Assembly: GCF_004519405.1 (NCBI RefSeq) | Contig: NZ_SGWI01000001.1 | Location: forward strand, 1,426,001-1,490,000 | Length of the DNA stretch: 64,000 bases | DNA from: Pseudomonas sp. BCA17 | Lineage (GTDB): Bacteria; Pseudomonadota; Gammaproteobacteria; Pseudomonadales; Pseudomonadaceae | Direction of reading: 5' to 3' | Shown here: piece by piece, positions 36,216 through 46,105 of the stretch | Numbering within the stretch: position 1 is the first letter of the stretch | How the letters are laid out: each line of letters begins with the position of its first letter | Notes under the pieces: model-generated | Told to the model about the DNA's origin: nothing | What the model saw: the letters and a program-made list of their open reading frames with translations, nothing else | Database searches by the model: none | Program-made: the position numbers and the translations under genes

Positions 36216-36854
36216 ATGACGATTGAAACCTGGCTACTGTTCAGCGGCGCAGCCTTGGTCGTGATCCTGATCCCGGGGCCACTGTCATTGCTGATGATCA
36301 GCAACAGTCTCAACTACGGCCTGCGCCGTTCGTATCCAGCGTTTCTCGGCGGGGTGTTTGCCTCGATCTGCCTGTTGAGCGCCTCGGCCCTGGGCCTGGG
36401 TGCCCTGCTGCTGGCATCGGAACAGTTGTTCAGCGCGTTGAAAATCCTCGGCGCGGCCTACCTGTTCTACCTTGCCTGGCAAAGCTGGCAGCAATCCCGT
36501 CAGCCAAGCCAGGGCGCGGTGGTGCCACAAGCGGTAGCGACGCCGCGGTTCCGCGCGTTGTTTGGCCGAGCGTTTGTGCTCGGCGCCAGCAACCCCAAGG
36601 ACATCCTGTTCTTCGCTGCCTTCCTGCCGCAATTTCTCAGCAGCCAGCAACCCTTCCTGCCGCAGCTGCTGATCATGATCGCCACCTGGACCCTGCTCGA
36701 CCTGCTGTGCAAACTGGCCTACGGGTTGAGTGCCCATGGTGCGGCGCGCTACCTGCGCAGCGGCAAAGGCCAGAGCTGGTTCAACCGCACCAGCGCCGGG
36801 CTGTTCGGCGGCGCCGGGATGGTGTCGCTGATCAAGGGGACGGGCCCACTTTGA
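36216..36854 (+). CDS. LysE/RhtB family amino-acid exporter
   Basis: A 212-residue membrane exporter of about six helices, with the family motif LIPGPLSLLMISNSLNYGLRR near the N-terminus and the central GRAFVLGASNPKDILFFAAFLPQF. It probably exports an amino acid or homoserine lactone-like compound. The start MTIETW has TGGAGGA 5 bases upstream; an 11-codon extension runs into the hairpin and is rejected. Its 3' end overlaps the convergent toxin-like gene by 23 bases. Confidence 0.9.
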   Translation: MTIETWLLFSGAALVVILIPGPLSLLMISNSLNYGLRRSYPAFLGGVFASICLLSASALGLGALLLASEQLFSALKILGAAYLFYLAWQSWQQSRQPSQGAVVPQAVATPRFRALFGRAFVLGASNPKDILFFAAFLPQFLSSQQPFLPQLLIMIATWTLLDLLCKLAYGLSAHGAARYLRSGKGQSWFNRTSAGLFGGAGMVSLIKGTGPL

Positions 36855-39800
36855 CAAAGTAAATGCTGGGCGGGAGCGTGCCTGATACAGGCCATTGAAT
36901 GCCTGCTACTAACCGGACAAGGCGCCCTTCCTCCCTGGCACGCTTGATTCGCGCGAATACCTGCGAAACGGGATGACGGTTGATGGCTTTAGTGAACCAA
37001 CCGTCCGTCAGCCTGGAGTGCAGTGTGATAGACGATCTCTCGACCCAGCGGACGGATACGTAATAGAGCTTGTCCGAAAGCGCATGAGTCACGACCAGGT
37101 CACGTGTAGTCCTCCTACCGTGGGTGACACGCAATTCCTCTACGTTGAACCCCATCTGCTCCAACACCTGCCTGACGGCCGGATGCTGCGCGTTGTTTCG
37201 CACCACGGTGTGCCTGCGGCTGACGGAGCGCAGCAGCGGGTCCAAGCCCTGCACTCGAAAATCGACACGGGTGAAGCCAGGCGCTTTGCCGTCATAGCCA
37301 ATGAATACCGATACCCTGCCCCTTTCGCTGGGCCGCAACATTCTCAGCAAATCATCGGTCTGCCCGGGCCGCGCGGGGGCCGGAGGCAACCAACCGTCCA
37401 GGGTCGCGCGGATATTGAGCAGGTGAGTGGCCGTAGCTGGACGCCTGGGGCCTGAAAGCTCGACCAGTCTGGCGACTGCAAAGTTCTTGCTACCCTTTGT
37501 CAGGGTGGGAAAGGCCTCACTCACATACCTTGCCAGCGGCTTATTGAACAGCGGCTGATGAAGCTGCCAGTCGTTCGCCGAACTGCGCGACGCCGGAATG
37601 GGCTGCTCGTCAGGCGCCGTGCGTGTCCACCGTTCGATGTCAGCGCTCGCCAAGGAAACGCGCGGCTCATCCCTTGTGATGAACACGATGCGGTGCAGCG
37701 GCGCTTGATCGCCCTGGGGCAACAGCCGGTAATAACCGCTCAACGGATCCGCCAGGCTGGTATTGGGTGGTGCCACTCGCAGGACGTTGTAGGAAATACC
37801 TGGACTGGCCAGAGGAACGTGAAACACACCAGGCGCCGGGGAGCTCAACTGCGCGGTAATCGGAATCTGCATCCGCCAGTCCAACCAATGGGTTGCCGTG
37901 GAGAATGACTGCAGGATCGAAGCTTCCGTCGCGTTGCGCAAAACCGGTGGCCACCAGTCAGATAAGGCCGACACCGGCGCGGGCCACGGGTTGAGCACCC
38001 CCGAACTCGTCCCGGCCATCGGTTGCGGCGCGTCCGCACCCAGCAACCATTCACCCGGCTGATGGATATTCAAGATCAGTTCGCCCTGGCCCGCGACCTG
38101 TCGATTTTCCAGGCGGAATACCGGCTCGTTGCCGCGTCGATAGACCGGATAATGGTGCGTGTCGTCCGCCACAAACAGCACGCCGTCCTTCGCATGGATG
38201 CCGACCTGATCCGGTCCCTTCAACGCCACGGCCTCTTTGGGCACACCCTCGATTTTGAAATGTTCCAAGGTCTTGAGCTGCATCACGGGGGGCGATGCCA
38301 ATCGCACTGGCCCGCCCTGCGCAGTCATGCGCAGACGATGAATACGCCCCAGGGCAACCCTTGATACGGGGCGGGCGACGCGCGATGCGACACGCCCCGC
38401 CGGCTTCGGGCCGGGCATGACGTTCAGCAGCAGGTCGATGATCAGAAAGCTGCTCATAAAGCCCACATCGACGGCATCGTGCGCATCGCCAAAGCGGTGA
38501 TAGTGCCGCGCCGCAAGCAGCAACTCATAAACGTCATTGAGGACGCCGAACAAGGGAAAGAAAAACTGCGAGAAAAACGCAACGATCCGGCGACTGCGGG
38601 TCCCGCTTTGCTCAGCCAGCCGCCGGGCGCGGTAGTTCTCCAGTTCTTTGCCGGAACGGCTGACCGCCTGAGCCTGGCGCTGCAGCTCGAACACACTGGC
38701 TCGATACAGCAATGCCCGGGCATCGCTATGGGAGGTAGCGACAATCGCCAGCCAGTCCTGCGGCTCACTGGCGATCTGCTCAAGGATGACGTTCTCCAGC
38801 TCATTGAGCTGCACCGTGGGCTCCAGGTGCTTGATCTTGAATGAGCGAATGAACTCGATCCCGCGCTGTATCCCCTTCACCATGGAAATGCCCGGTAAAT
38901 AATCAAGGATATCGAGTGCCGGATCGGGCGCAGCGGCCCGGGCGGGATGGTGAGTCAGCGCCTCGAAGGCCCAGCCGGGTGCAACCTGTCGAGCCAACAC
39001 CTTGACGCTGCCAGGCAGTGAGCCGACCCGGTTCAACTCAACCCGCGCCTGTTCCAGGCTGCCGTATTCGGTGAGCACTGCCTCTGGCGGACCGCCGGGC
39101 CAATAGACCACACACTGGCCCGTGGCGATGTCTTGCACCACCACCAGCCCTGCGATGTAGCGATCATGCTGCATGGTGTGCCCCACCAGGTGCACCACAT
39201 GCAATTGCAACTGATGCTGGTTTTTCAGCAGATCCCGGGGCGTTCGCGCGGCCATCGCGGTGCGCAACAGACTCTCTGCACTCGCCGTCAGCCCTTGCTG
39301 AACCGCCGCGTAAAGATTCTGTTCGGCACCCGCCCGCAACGTGCGGTTCAACAGCGCTGGAATACGTCCCTCAGTCACCGTGTGGGCATCGCCAACAGGT
39401 GGATAAAACACTGAATTGATCAACCTGGCGTACTCGCCACCGATATCCAGTGAAGCCACCATGGGTATCAGGTAAGCGGCGTTCAACCGCTCTTTCCATT
39501 GGGGCTGCAGATAGCGGGCGCGGTTGAATCGCCACTGTGTCCAAGGTGCCACTGGATCCAGATTATGCAGCGCCAGTTGCTGCAGGCTGAACGTCGTACG
39601 CTCGGGGGTGGCGGTCAATATTCGCCGGCGATCCCCCACAGAGCAGCGGCTTTCCCACCCGCAAAAGCTGTCTTGGACATCATCGGGCAGATCAATCAAC
39701 GGCTGCTCGATATCCAGGTGCGAGGGCAGACCATCCTGGTGCAAGCGGTCCGTCAGCGCACGGCGGGCAAACGTGCCGAGGTCGGGCAGGCAGTCTTGCA

Positions 39801-42081
39801 GGCGACGTGCGAAGGCAAAGGCGCTGCTCAGATGCAAACGCCACAAGCGCCTGAAGTGCCTGCGCTGGACACTGGGCGCACTGACTAACCAGGCCGGCAG
39901 TTGCGTGGATTCGGACGCGACCTTGCACAGCAGTTCAACGTTCGCTTGTGCCTGGTTCAGCGCGCTGTTCGCCGGAGCCGTCAGGTTGTCTTGCAGCTCG
40001 AACATCAACAGCGAGCGGCTCAACTCGGCATCCGTCACTTCGCTGAAAATACGCGTGATGTCCTCAGTGCTTTTGTGCAAACGGTCGCAGGTCCCAAGCA
40101 GCCTCTTGAGGCTGGCCAGTGCAGGCTTGCTACGGATGTGGAGGTAACGCACGCTCAGGGATTCACGCGCCGCATGGGCGCGCAGATCGCGGCGTTTATC
40201 ACGCTCCACATAGCCCCATAGCACCGAATCGTCATGACTGCCCAGGCTGGCCTTGAGGCTTTGAGTCAGGGCGTCCAACCCGGAAAAAGCAGCCACGCCG
40301 CCGTCGGTCCCAAACGCGTATAGCACCACGGGGCGCTGGCGGGTCGGGACCCTCACGGCGGCGGCCGTCGTGACGACCCAGACGTTATGCAGTGGGTAAA
40401 AGGCATCTGGCTCATTGCCAATGGCGACGGACATCACCCGGGTCTGGCTCTGCGAGCGGCGTGAGGCCAGGGGCTGGTCTATCACCTCAATCATCAGATC
40501 GCGATGCGCGGTGCCCAGCCGCTTGAGCTGGTGTTGCAGCAAAACCTCGCAGCGCAGGGCCTCGGCCTGAGCATTCAGGAACAGCGAAACCCGCCTGGGC
40601 GTCCCTGCCCCGCCCGGCCGCCCGGCCCAAAAAACCAGGTCGAGCAAGCGTTGTGGCGCAGCTTGCACTAACGCTTTCAACGCCTGCGCATGCACATCCC
40701 GTTGGCGTATCAGTGAGAGCAACCCTTGATAAGCGGGCGTCTGCACATTGGGATCGGCCGGGCCCAACAACGTGACCAGGCCTTTTTCGTAGCGTTTGAC
40801 CTGCCGCTCCACCGTCAGCATCGCCAGCGTGGGTGCCGTGCTGGCAAACACAATCTCTGCCCGCCGGCGTCGATGGTCCCATCGGAGTAGTTGATCACGG
40901 AGCGGACCGAGCCGAGCGCCACCGATCAGCTGCTTGCGCGCGCCTTCCACGTAAGCGAGAAACGCCCTGGCCTCCAAGGGCTGAGGGCGCGGTCGGGCAG
41001 TAGAGAACACATGCGCGAGATTGACCTTCCTGGCACACGCCAACTCATTGCCCCATTGCCCACTCAGCAACGCCTCAGCCCCCAGCGCCAGGGCATCGCC
41101 CGTCACTGCGTGGCCACGAACGAAGCGGGTTGTCGGGGACAAGTCCGCCGGCGGGCAGGCCACATTGCGCTGATCCAACGGTAAACACTGCCACAGTAGG
41201 TGAAAGCGCTCACTGCCAAGCTCGAGCACGCCGCCTTGAAAGGCCTCGAAGCTCGGGTACTCATGAAAATTACGCACCACACCCGGCAGGTAGATGACAT
41301 GGGGCGCATCAACGGGCTCACCGTCACGGTATAGATGCAAGGCCCCGGGAATTGCCAGTGCCGGCGAACCGGGCCACATCAACTGGCCCACTCGCACAGC
41401 GGCCCAGCCGCCACCGGCGCGCTGGCGTGCCGCAGCGGTCGGGGCATCGATGACGGCCTGGACCATCATCATTCCCGCACTCGACAACTCGTCGAGCTGC
41501 CGTGCGATGAAGGCACGGTCAGCAAAAAGCTGCGTGTGTAACGCCGCCCAGCGCTCCCGACGCGTCAGCCAGGAACCTTGCACCAGCGTGTCCCAATAGG
41601 TCCGTTGCGCACGAGCCAACACGTCAGGCAGCCCCATCGCAAGCACCCGCCGCAATGCTTCCAACGGGGTGTAGGGCAACCGACGATTCGGGCTCCCCTT
41701 GATGCTCAAAGCGGTAAAGGCGTTGACGTTAATCACCACCGACGGCTTAACCAGCGAGAACAACGCCCGATCGGTCAACGTGTCGACGTTCTGCGGTTCA
41801 CGGGGCGGCTTGGGCTCAGTGAAAATCAGGCTGTCCGGGTCGATCTCGAAGGTCTTGCGCAGTTCGGCTCGAAGCACATTCAACACCTTGGGAGAACGGC
41901 CGATCAGGTGCGCCAACGCCTGCGTCGACTCGCTGCACCGCAGGTCGGCCAGGGCGAGCTGATTGATCAGGCGGCTGGGGTGTGAGCAGGTATTGATTCG
42001 CCATCGAAGCGCATCGCGAATGGCCTGTAGCGCGGCTTCGGCCGCAGCGGCTGAATCATCGGTATCGGGGAGCGGACCCAT
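36832..42081 (-). CDS. Very large dermonecrotic-toxin-like protein (DUF6543-type), 1749 aa
   Basis: A 1749-residue protein that resembles the large Pseudomonas proteins named dermonecrotic toxin domain proteins. The N-terminal half (about 1-1100) is soluble, Arg/Leu-rich and without a signal peptide. A hydrophobic stretch lies at about residues 1164-1222 (RIVAFFSQFFFPLFGVLNDVY, then VGFMSSFLIIDLLLNVMPG) and looks like a translocation or membrane-insertion segment. The last 450 residues form a separate part that ends LVAGIQWPVSGTLPPSIYFVK. No catalytic motif is certain. No immunity, chaperone or secretion gene is adjacent. It lies between a LysE gene (convergent, overlapping) and hiuH (same strand, behind a terminator). 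Secretion by T6SS or by another route is possible but not shown. Confidence 0.75.
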   Translation of the reverse strand: MGPLPDTDDSAAAAEAALQAIRDALRWRINTCSHPSRLINQLALADLRCSESTQALAHLIGRSPKVLNVLRAELRKTFEIDPDSLIFTEPKPPREPQNVDTLTDRALFSLVKPSVVINVNAFTALSIKGSPNRRLPYTPLEALRRVLAMGLPDVLARAQRTYWDTLVQGSWLTRRERWAALHTQLFADRAFIARQLDELSSAGMMMVQAVIDAPTAAARQRAGGGWAAVRVGQLMWPGSPALAIPGALHLYRDGEPVDAPHVIYLPGVVRNFHEYPSFEAFQGGVLELGSERFHLLWQCLPLDQRNVACPPADLSPTTRFVRGHAVTGDALALGAEALLSGQWGNELACARKVNLAHVFSTARPRPQPLEARAFLAYVEGARKQLIGGARLGPLRDQLLRWDHRRRRAEIVFASTAPTLAMLTVERQVKRYEKGLVTLLGPADPNVQTPAYQGLLSLIRQRDVHAQALKALVQAAPQRLLDLVFWAGRPGGAGTPRRVSLFLNAQAEALRCEVLLQHQLKRLGTAHRDLMIEVIDQPLASRRSQSQTRVMSVAIGNEPDAFYPLHNVWVVTTAAAVRVPTRQRPVVLYAFGTDGGVAAFSGLDALTQSLKASLGSHDDSVLWGYVERDKRRDLRAHAARESLSVRYLHIRSKPALASLKRLLGTCDRLHKSTEDITRIFSEVTDAELSRSLLMFELQDNLTAPANSALNQAQANVELLCKVASESTQLPAWLVSAPSVQRRHFRRLWRLHLSSAFAFARRLQDCLPDLGTFARRALTDRLHQDGLPSHLDIEQPLIDLPDDVQDSFCGWESRCSVGDRRRILTATPERTTFSLQQLALHNLDPVAPWTQWRFNRARYLQPQWKERLNAAYLIPMVASLDIGGEYARLINSVFYPPVGDAHTVTEGRIPALLNRTLRAGAEQNLYAAVQQGLTASAESLLRTAMAARTPRDLLKNQHQLQLHVVHLVGHTMQHDRYIAGLVVVQDIATGQCVVYWPGGPPEAVLTEYGSLEQARVELNRVGSLPGSVKVLARQVAPGWAFEALTHHPARAAAPDPALDILDYLPGISMVKGIQRGIEFIRSFKIKHLEPTVQLNELENVILEQIASEPQDWLAIVATSHSDARALLYRASVFELQRQAQAVSRSGKELENYRARRLAEQSGTRSRRIVAFFSQFFFPLFGVLNDVYELLLAARHYHRFGDAHDAVDVGFMSSFLIIDLLLNVMPGPKPAGRVASRVARPVSRVALGRIHRLRMTAQGGPVRLASPPVMQLKTLEHFKIEGVPKEAVALKGPDQVGIHAKDGVLFVADDTHHYPVYRRGNEPVFRLENRQVAGQGELILNIHQPGEWLLGADAPQPMAGTSSGVLNPWPAPVSALSDWWPPVLRNATEASILQSFSTATHWLDWRMQIPITAQLSSPAPGVFHVPLASPGISYNVLRVAPPNTSLADPLSGYYRLLPQGDQAPLHRIVFITRDEPRVSLASADIERWTRTAPDEQPIPASRSSANDWQLHQPLFNKPLARYVSEAFPTLTKGSKNFAVARLVELSGPRRPATATHLLNIRATLDGWLPPAPARPGQTDDLLRMLRPSERGRVSVFIGYDGKAPGFTRVDFRVQGLDPLLRSVSRRHTVVRNNAQHPAVRQVLEQMGFNVEELRVTHGRRTTRDLVVTHALSDKLYYVSVRWVERSSITLHSRLTDGWFTKAINRHPVSQVFARIKRAREEGRLVRLVAGIQWPVSGTLPPSIYFVKVGPSP

Positions 42082-42163
42082 GGTGCTTTCTTCTCATTGA
42101 GGAAAACACCCAGCCTAGGTACCGCCGAAGGCCAAGGAGCACTAGATAGTTGAGCCCTCGGCA

Positions 42164-42192
42164 AATAAAAAAAGCCCGCTGTGTGGGCGGGC
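42164..42192 (-). terminator. Rho-independent terminator after hiuH
   Basis: On the minus strand GCCCGC and GCGGGC pair around a 7-base loop and run into TTTTTTT. It separates hiuH from the toxin-like gene, so the latter needs its own promoter in the remaining 80 bp. Confidence 0.85.
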
Positions 42193-42235
42193 GAAAAACC
42201 AACGAAGAGCTTTGGGGGTGTGAAGCGAGGTGACG

Positions 42236-42589
42236 CTAGCTACCGCGATAGGTGGAGTAGCTGTAAGGCGAAATCAGTAGCGGGACATGGTAGTGCTCCT
42301 GTTCGGCGCTGATACCGAAGCGCAATACCACCACATCCAGGAAGGCCGGTTCCGGCAGTTGTACACCACGGGCGCGGTAGTAATCACCAGCGCTGAACTG
42401 CAGCTGGTACACGCCACTGCGGTAGGCGTCGCCTTGCAGCAGCGGCGCATCGCAGCGGCCGTCGCTGTTGGTCAGGGCGGTGGCGACCAGCTCAAGCTGA
42501 GCGCCTTCGACGCGGTACAGCTCAACCTGGATGGCGCTGCCGGGGCAGCCGTGTGCGGCGTCCAAAACGTGTGTGGTCAAACGTCCCAT
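42236..42589 (-). CDS. uraH: 5-hydroxyisourate hydrolase
   Basis: Opens the ring of 5-hydroxyisourate to give OHCU, the second step of urate breakdown. The 117-residue transthyretin-like protein has the signature start LTTHVLDAAHGCPG, the HYHVPLLISPYSYSTYRGS ending and the family C-terminal Tyr-Arg-Gly-Ser with the catalytic His residues. GGAGG lies about 11 bases upstream of the ATG. It diverges from puuE. Confidence 0.96.
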   Translation of the reverse strand: MGRLTTHVLDAAHGCPGSAIQVELYRVEGAQLELVATALTNSDGRCDAPLLQGDAYRSGVYQLQFSAGDYYRARGVQLPEPAFLDVVVLRFGISAEQEHYHVPLLISPYSYSTYRGS

Positions 42590-42687
42590 GGCGTCTATGC
42601 GCCTCCCGTGGTCAGTAGAAGAGAATCCGCACTTTTTCGGGGCAGGGAAAAAGTCGGCGATGGCTGATTAAGACACTTTTTAAAAAA

Positions 42688-42699
42688 ATTGTACACAAT
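42688..42699. promoter_or_regulatory. Palindrome ATTGTACACAAT (hiuH side)
   Basis: 5-bp arms ATTGT/ACAAT around a 2-base centre, about 100 bases before the hiuH start. Confidence 0.55.
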
Positions 42700-42883
42700 A
42701 AAAATCACAAACCCTTGGATGCATGCCTTCGTGTGGCTCGCCAGGGCAACCGACGAGTAATCCTTGCTTTTAAACGACCTTTTGTCCATTAGCTGACCAA
42801 TCAGGCAAGTTTCTTGCTACAGCATCCCCCCAGGGCCCTGCAGAAAAAATGCGGAAATGCAGGCTTACAAAGTCGTCGATAAG

Positions 42884-42893
42884 TTGTATACAA
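42884..42893. promoter_or_regulatory. Palindrome TTGTATACAA (puuE side)
   Basis: A perfect 10-bp palindrome, 41 bases before the puuE start codon, with the same core as the site before the purine permease. Its place is suited to repression. Confidence 0.6.
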
Positions 42894-42933
42894 TCAATCA
42901 TCGCCAACACGACGAACAAGAAGGAAGACTGCA

Positions 42934-43860
42934 GTGAGCGCTGACTACCCACGCGACCTGATCGGTTACGGCAGTAACCCTCCTCATCCCCACTGGCCGG
43001 GCAAGGCGCGCATTGCGCTGTCTTTCGTACTCAACTACGAAGAAGGTGGCGAGCGCAATATCTTGCACGGTGACAAAGAGTCTGAAGCCTTCCTCTCGGA
43101 AATGGTCTCGGCCCAACCGCTGCAGGGCGAACGCAACATGAGCATGGAGTCGCTGTACGAATACGGCAGCCGGGCCGGTGTGTGGCGCATCCTCAAGCTG
43201 TTCAAGGAATTCGATATACCGCTGACCATCTTCGCCGTGGCCATGGCCGCCCAACGGCACCCGGATGTGATCCGCGCCATGGTCGAAGCGGGCCATGAGA
43301 TCTGCAGCCACGGCTATCGCTGGATCGACTACCAATACATGGACGAGGCCCAGGAGCGCGAGCACATGCTCGAAGCCATCCGCATCCTCACCGAACTGAC
43401 CGGCGAGCGCCCCCTGGGCTGGTACACCGGGCGCACCGGCCCCAACACGCGGCGGCTGGTGATGGAGGAAGGTGGCTTCCTCTACGATTGCGACACCTAC
43501 GACGACGACCTGCCCTATTGGGAACCCAACACCCCCACCGGCAAGCCGCACCTGGTGATCCCCTACACCCTGGACACCAACGACATGCGCTTCACCCAGG
43601 TGCAGGGTTTCAACAAAGGCGATGACTTTTTCGAGTACCTCAAGGATGCCTTCGATGTGCTTTACGCCGAAGGCGCCGAGGCACCGAAGATGCTTTCCAT
43701 CGGCCTGCACTGCCGCCTGATCGGCCGCCCTGCACGCCTGGCCTCGTTGAAGCGCTTCATTGAATACGTCAAAGGCCACGAGCACGTCTGGTTCACTCGT
43801 CGGGTGGACATTGCCCGTCACTGGCAAGAAACCCACCCCTGCCCGGGAGCGGCGAAATGA
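42934..43860 (+). CDS. puuE: Allantoinase PuuE (cofactor-independent, polysaccharide-deacetylase fold)
   Basis: Hydrolyses allantoin to allantoate. The 308 residues have the NodB-like fold of the PuuE branch: DYPRDLIGYGSNPPHPHWPG at the start, ICSHGYRWIDYQYM, GWYTGRTGPNTRRL and the ending CRLIGRPARLASLKRFIEYV. This differs from metal-dependent AllB. The start is GTG with AAGGAAG upstream. The stop overlaps the uraD start by 4 bases (ATGA). It is the first gene of the urate operon. Confidence 0.96.
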   Translation: MSADYPRDLIGYGSNPPHPHWPGKARIALSFVLNYEEGGERNILHGDKESEAFLSEMVSAQPLQGERNMSMESLYEYGSRAGVWRILKLFKEFDIPLTIFAVAMAAQRHPDVIRAMVEAGHEICSHGYRWIDYQYMDEAQEREHMLEAIRILTELTGERPLGWYTGRTGPNTRRLVMEEGGFLYDCDTYDDDLPYWEPNTPTGKPHLVIPYTLDTNDMRFTQVQGFNKGDDFFEYLKDAFDVLYAEGAEAPKMLSIGLHCRLIGRPARLASLKRFIEYVKGHEHVWFTRRVDIARHWQETHPCPGAAK

Positions 43861-44372
43861 CTGCGTTCCACAGCCTCAAACCTTCGAGCCTGAGCCGCGA
43901 CGAATTCGTCAGCGCCTTCGCCGATATCTACGAACATTCGCCATGGGTGGCCGAAAGGGCCTTTGACCTGGGCCAGGACGCTTCGATTGACCAGATCGAA
44001 ACCCTGCACCAGCGCATGAGCGACATCCTGTTGAGCGCCGATCACGCCAGCCAACTGGCCTTGATCAACGCTCACCCGGACCTGGCGGGCAAAGCGGCCG
44101 TCCAGGGCCAACTGACCCAAGCCAGCACTGATGAACAGGCCGGCGCGGGGATTCACCAATGCACGGCCGAAGAGTTCTCACGCTTCACCGAGCTGAACGA
44201 GGCCTACAAGGCCAAGTTCAAGTTTCCCTTCATCATGGCGGTAAAAGGCAGCAACCGGCATCAGATCCTGGCCGCGTTCGAAACGCGCATCCACAACTCG
44301 GTGGACACCGAGTTCAAATGCGCCCTGGCCGAGATCAACAAGATCGCGTTGTTCCGTTTACTGACCCTCTAA
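43857..44372 (+). CDS. uraD: OHCU decarboxylase
   Basis: Decarboxylates 2-oxo-4-hydroxy-4-carboxy-5-ureidoimidazoline to S-allantoin. The 171-residue protein has the family elements [24 protein letters not shown] (catalytic His) and [14 protein letters not shown]. It is joined to puuE by an ATGA overlap and followed by alc after 41 bases. Confidence 0.96.
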   Translation: MTAFHSLKPSSLSRDEFVSAFADIYEHSPWVAERAFDLGQDASIDQIETLHQRMSDILLSADHASQLALINAHPDLAGKAAVQGQLTQASTDEQAGAGIHQCTAEEFSRFTELNEAYKAKFKFPFIMAVKGSNRHQILAAFETRIHNSVDTEFKCALAEINKIALFRLLTL

Positions 44373-44413
44373 CAGACCATTCCCAGCCACTCTATCCAAG
44401 GCAGACAAGAAGA

Positions 44414-45409
44414 ATGAAAGCTTACGCCGCACCTTTCGAAAAGTTCGTCAACCTGGCCGATGCCCGCCTGGGCACCAAGATCATCTCTGTGACCGATGAC
44501 TGGTTCGCCGACGCCAACCGCCTTTTCCAGCCGACCCCGGCCGTGTGGAAGGAGGGCGTTTTCGATGACAACGGCAAGTGGATGGACGGCTGGGAGTCGC
44601 GCCGCAAGCGTTTCGAAGGCTACGACAGTGCGGTCATCCGCCTGGGCGTGCCGGGTTCGATCAAGGGCGTGGACATCGACACTTCGTTCTTCACCGGCAA
44701 CTACCCGCCGTCGGCGTCCCTGGAAGCGTGTTTCCTGGCCTCTGGCGAGCCCGACGAAAACACCCAGTGGGTGGAAGTGCTGTCGGCCGTCGAGTTGCAA
44801 GGCAACAGCCATCACTACCACGAAATCAACAACGACCAGGCATTCAGCCACCTGCGCTTCAACATCTACCCGGACGGCGGTGTAGCCCGTCTGCGTGTGT
44901 ACGGTGTGCCGTTCCGCGACTGGTCGTCGGTGGGCGATAACGAACAGGTCGACCTGGCTGCCGCGCTGAACGGCGGTCGCGCCCTGGCCTGCTCCGATGA
45001 ACACTTCGGCCGCATGAGCAACATTCTCAACCCGGGCCGTGGCATCAACATGGGCGACGGCTGGGAAACCGCGCGTCGTCGTACACCGGGCAATGACTGG
45101 GTGATCGTCGCCCTGGGCCATCCGGGCGAGATCGAGAAGATCATCGTCGACACCCTGCACTTCAAGGGCAACTACCCGGACACCTGCTCGATCCAGGGTG
45201 CATTCGTGAAAGGCGGCACCGACAGCCAGATCGAAACCCAGTCGTTGTTCTGGCGTGAACTGCTGCCGGCGCAGAAGCTGGAAATGCACGCCGAACACAC
45301 CTTCGCCGAGCAGATCAAGGCACTGGGGCCGATTACCCACATCCGCCTGAACGTGTTCCCGGATGGGGGTGTGAGCCGCCTGCGCGTCCTGGGCAAGGTC
45401 GCTAAATAA
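44414..45409 (+). CDS. alc: Allantoicase
   Basis: Splits allantoate into ureidoglycolate and urea. The 331 residues consist of two related beta-sandwich repeats: the first has [22 protein letters not shown] and [16 protein letters not shown], and the second repeats these as [22 protein letters not shown] and [24 protein letters not shown], a Crc-type motif, touches the ATG. The start [11 protein letters not shown] is the family start. Confidence 0.96.
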   Translation: MKAYAAPFEKFVNLADARLGTKIISVTDDWFADANRLFQPTPAVWKEGVFDDNGKWMDGWESRRKRFEGYDSAVIRLGVPGSIKGVDIDTSFFTGNYPPSASLEACFLASGEPDENTQWVEVLSAVELQGNSHHYHEINNDQAFSHLRFNIYPDGGVARLRVYGVPFRDWSSVGDNEQVDLAAALNGGRALACSDEHFGRMSNILNPGRGINMGDGWETARRRTPGNDWVIVALGHPGEIEKIIVDTLHFKGNYPDTCSIQGAFVKGGTDSQIETQSLFWRELLPAQKLEMHAEHTFAEQIKALGPITHIRLNVFPDGGVSRLRVLGKVAK

Positions 45410-45420
45410 GCAGTGAACCC

Positions 45421-45510
45421 TGTGGCGAGGGAGCTTGCTCCCGCTGGGTCGCAAAGCGCCCCCAAGAACTGGAACTGCTGCGCAGTCCAACGGGAGCAAG
45501 CTCCCTCGCC
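45421..45510. repeat. Paired REP element (inverted) inside the urate operon
   Basis: Units gtggcgagggagcttgctcc and gggagcaagctccctcgcc flank about 45 bases in the alc/allA gap. A REP pair here can set different mRNA levels for the two halves of the operon. Confidence 0.85.
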
Positions 45511-45550
45511 ATACAAGCAAACAACACAGAATCCGGATAAGAAGACAGCC

Positions 45551-46054
45551 ATGCGCACACTGATGATCGAACCCCTGACCAAAGAAGCCTTCGCCCCTTT
45601 CGGAGACGTTATCGAGACCGATGGCAGCGATCACTTCATGATCAACAACGGGTCGACCATGCGCTTTCACAAACTGGCGACGGTGGAAACCGCGACGCCT
45701 GAAGACAACGCGATCATCAGCATCTTCCGCGCCGACGCGCTGGATATGCCGCTGACCGTGTGCATGCTGGAGAGACACCCGCTGGGCAGCCAGGCTTTCA
45801 TTCCGCTGCTCGGCAACCCCTTTCTGATCGTGGTCGCGCCACTTGGCGATGCACCTGTATCAGGCTTGGTCCGCGCCTTCGTCACCAACGGCAGGCAGGG
45901 CATCAATTACCATCGCGGCGTCTGGCACCACCCGGTGCTGACGATCGAAAAGCGGGATGACTTCCTGGTGGTTGATCGCAGTGGCACTGGCAATAACTGC
46001 GATGAGCATTTTTTCAAAGAGGATGAGCGTTTGATCCTCGCCCCCCACCAATAA
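45551..46054 (+). CDS. allA: Ureidoglycolate lyase
   Basis: Splits ureidoglycolate into glyoxylate and urea, the last step of this route. The 167-residue cupin-like protein starts MRTLMIEPLTKEAFAPFGDVIE and has the metal/substrate area NYHRGVWHHPVL. The start is set after the REP pair, because the upstream in-frame sequence is REP and not protein. It is 51 bases before puuD. Confidence 0.95.
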   Translation: MRTLMIEPLTKEAFAPFGDVIETDGSDHFMINNGSTMRFHKLATVETATPEDNAIISIFRADALDMPLTVCMLERHPLGSQAFIPLLGNPFLIVVAPLGDAPVSGLVRAFVTNGRQGINYHRGVWHHPVLTIEKRDDFLVVDRSGTGNNCDEHFFKEDERLILAPHQ

Positions 46055-46105
46055 GAGAAGGTCTGATCACCCGACAACAAGGGTGACAGGCGAGAGGTAA
46101 AGACT

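Larger units (their letters stand above)
42590..42933. promoter_or_regulatory. Divergent control region hiuH / puuE
   Basis: A 344-bp AT-rich gap with a palindromic site near each gene: ATTGT-AC-ACAAT (42688-42699) on the hiuH side and TTGTATACAA (42884-42893) on the puuE side. A Crc-type motif AACAAGAA (42915-42922) lies next to the puuE ribosome site. No credible gene is in the gap. Confidence 0.7.

Noticed and set aside
42595..42789. 64-codon frame in the hiuH/puuE gap
   Set aside because: It runs through the palindromes and AT-rich control DNA, has no ribosome site and no homologue that I recognise.
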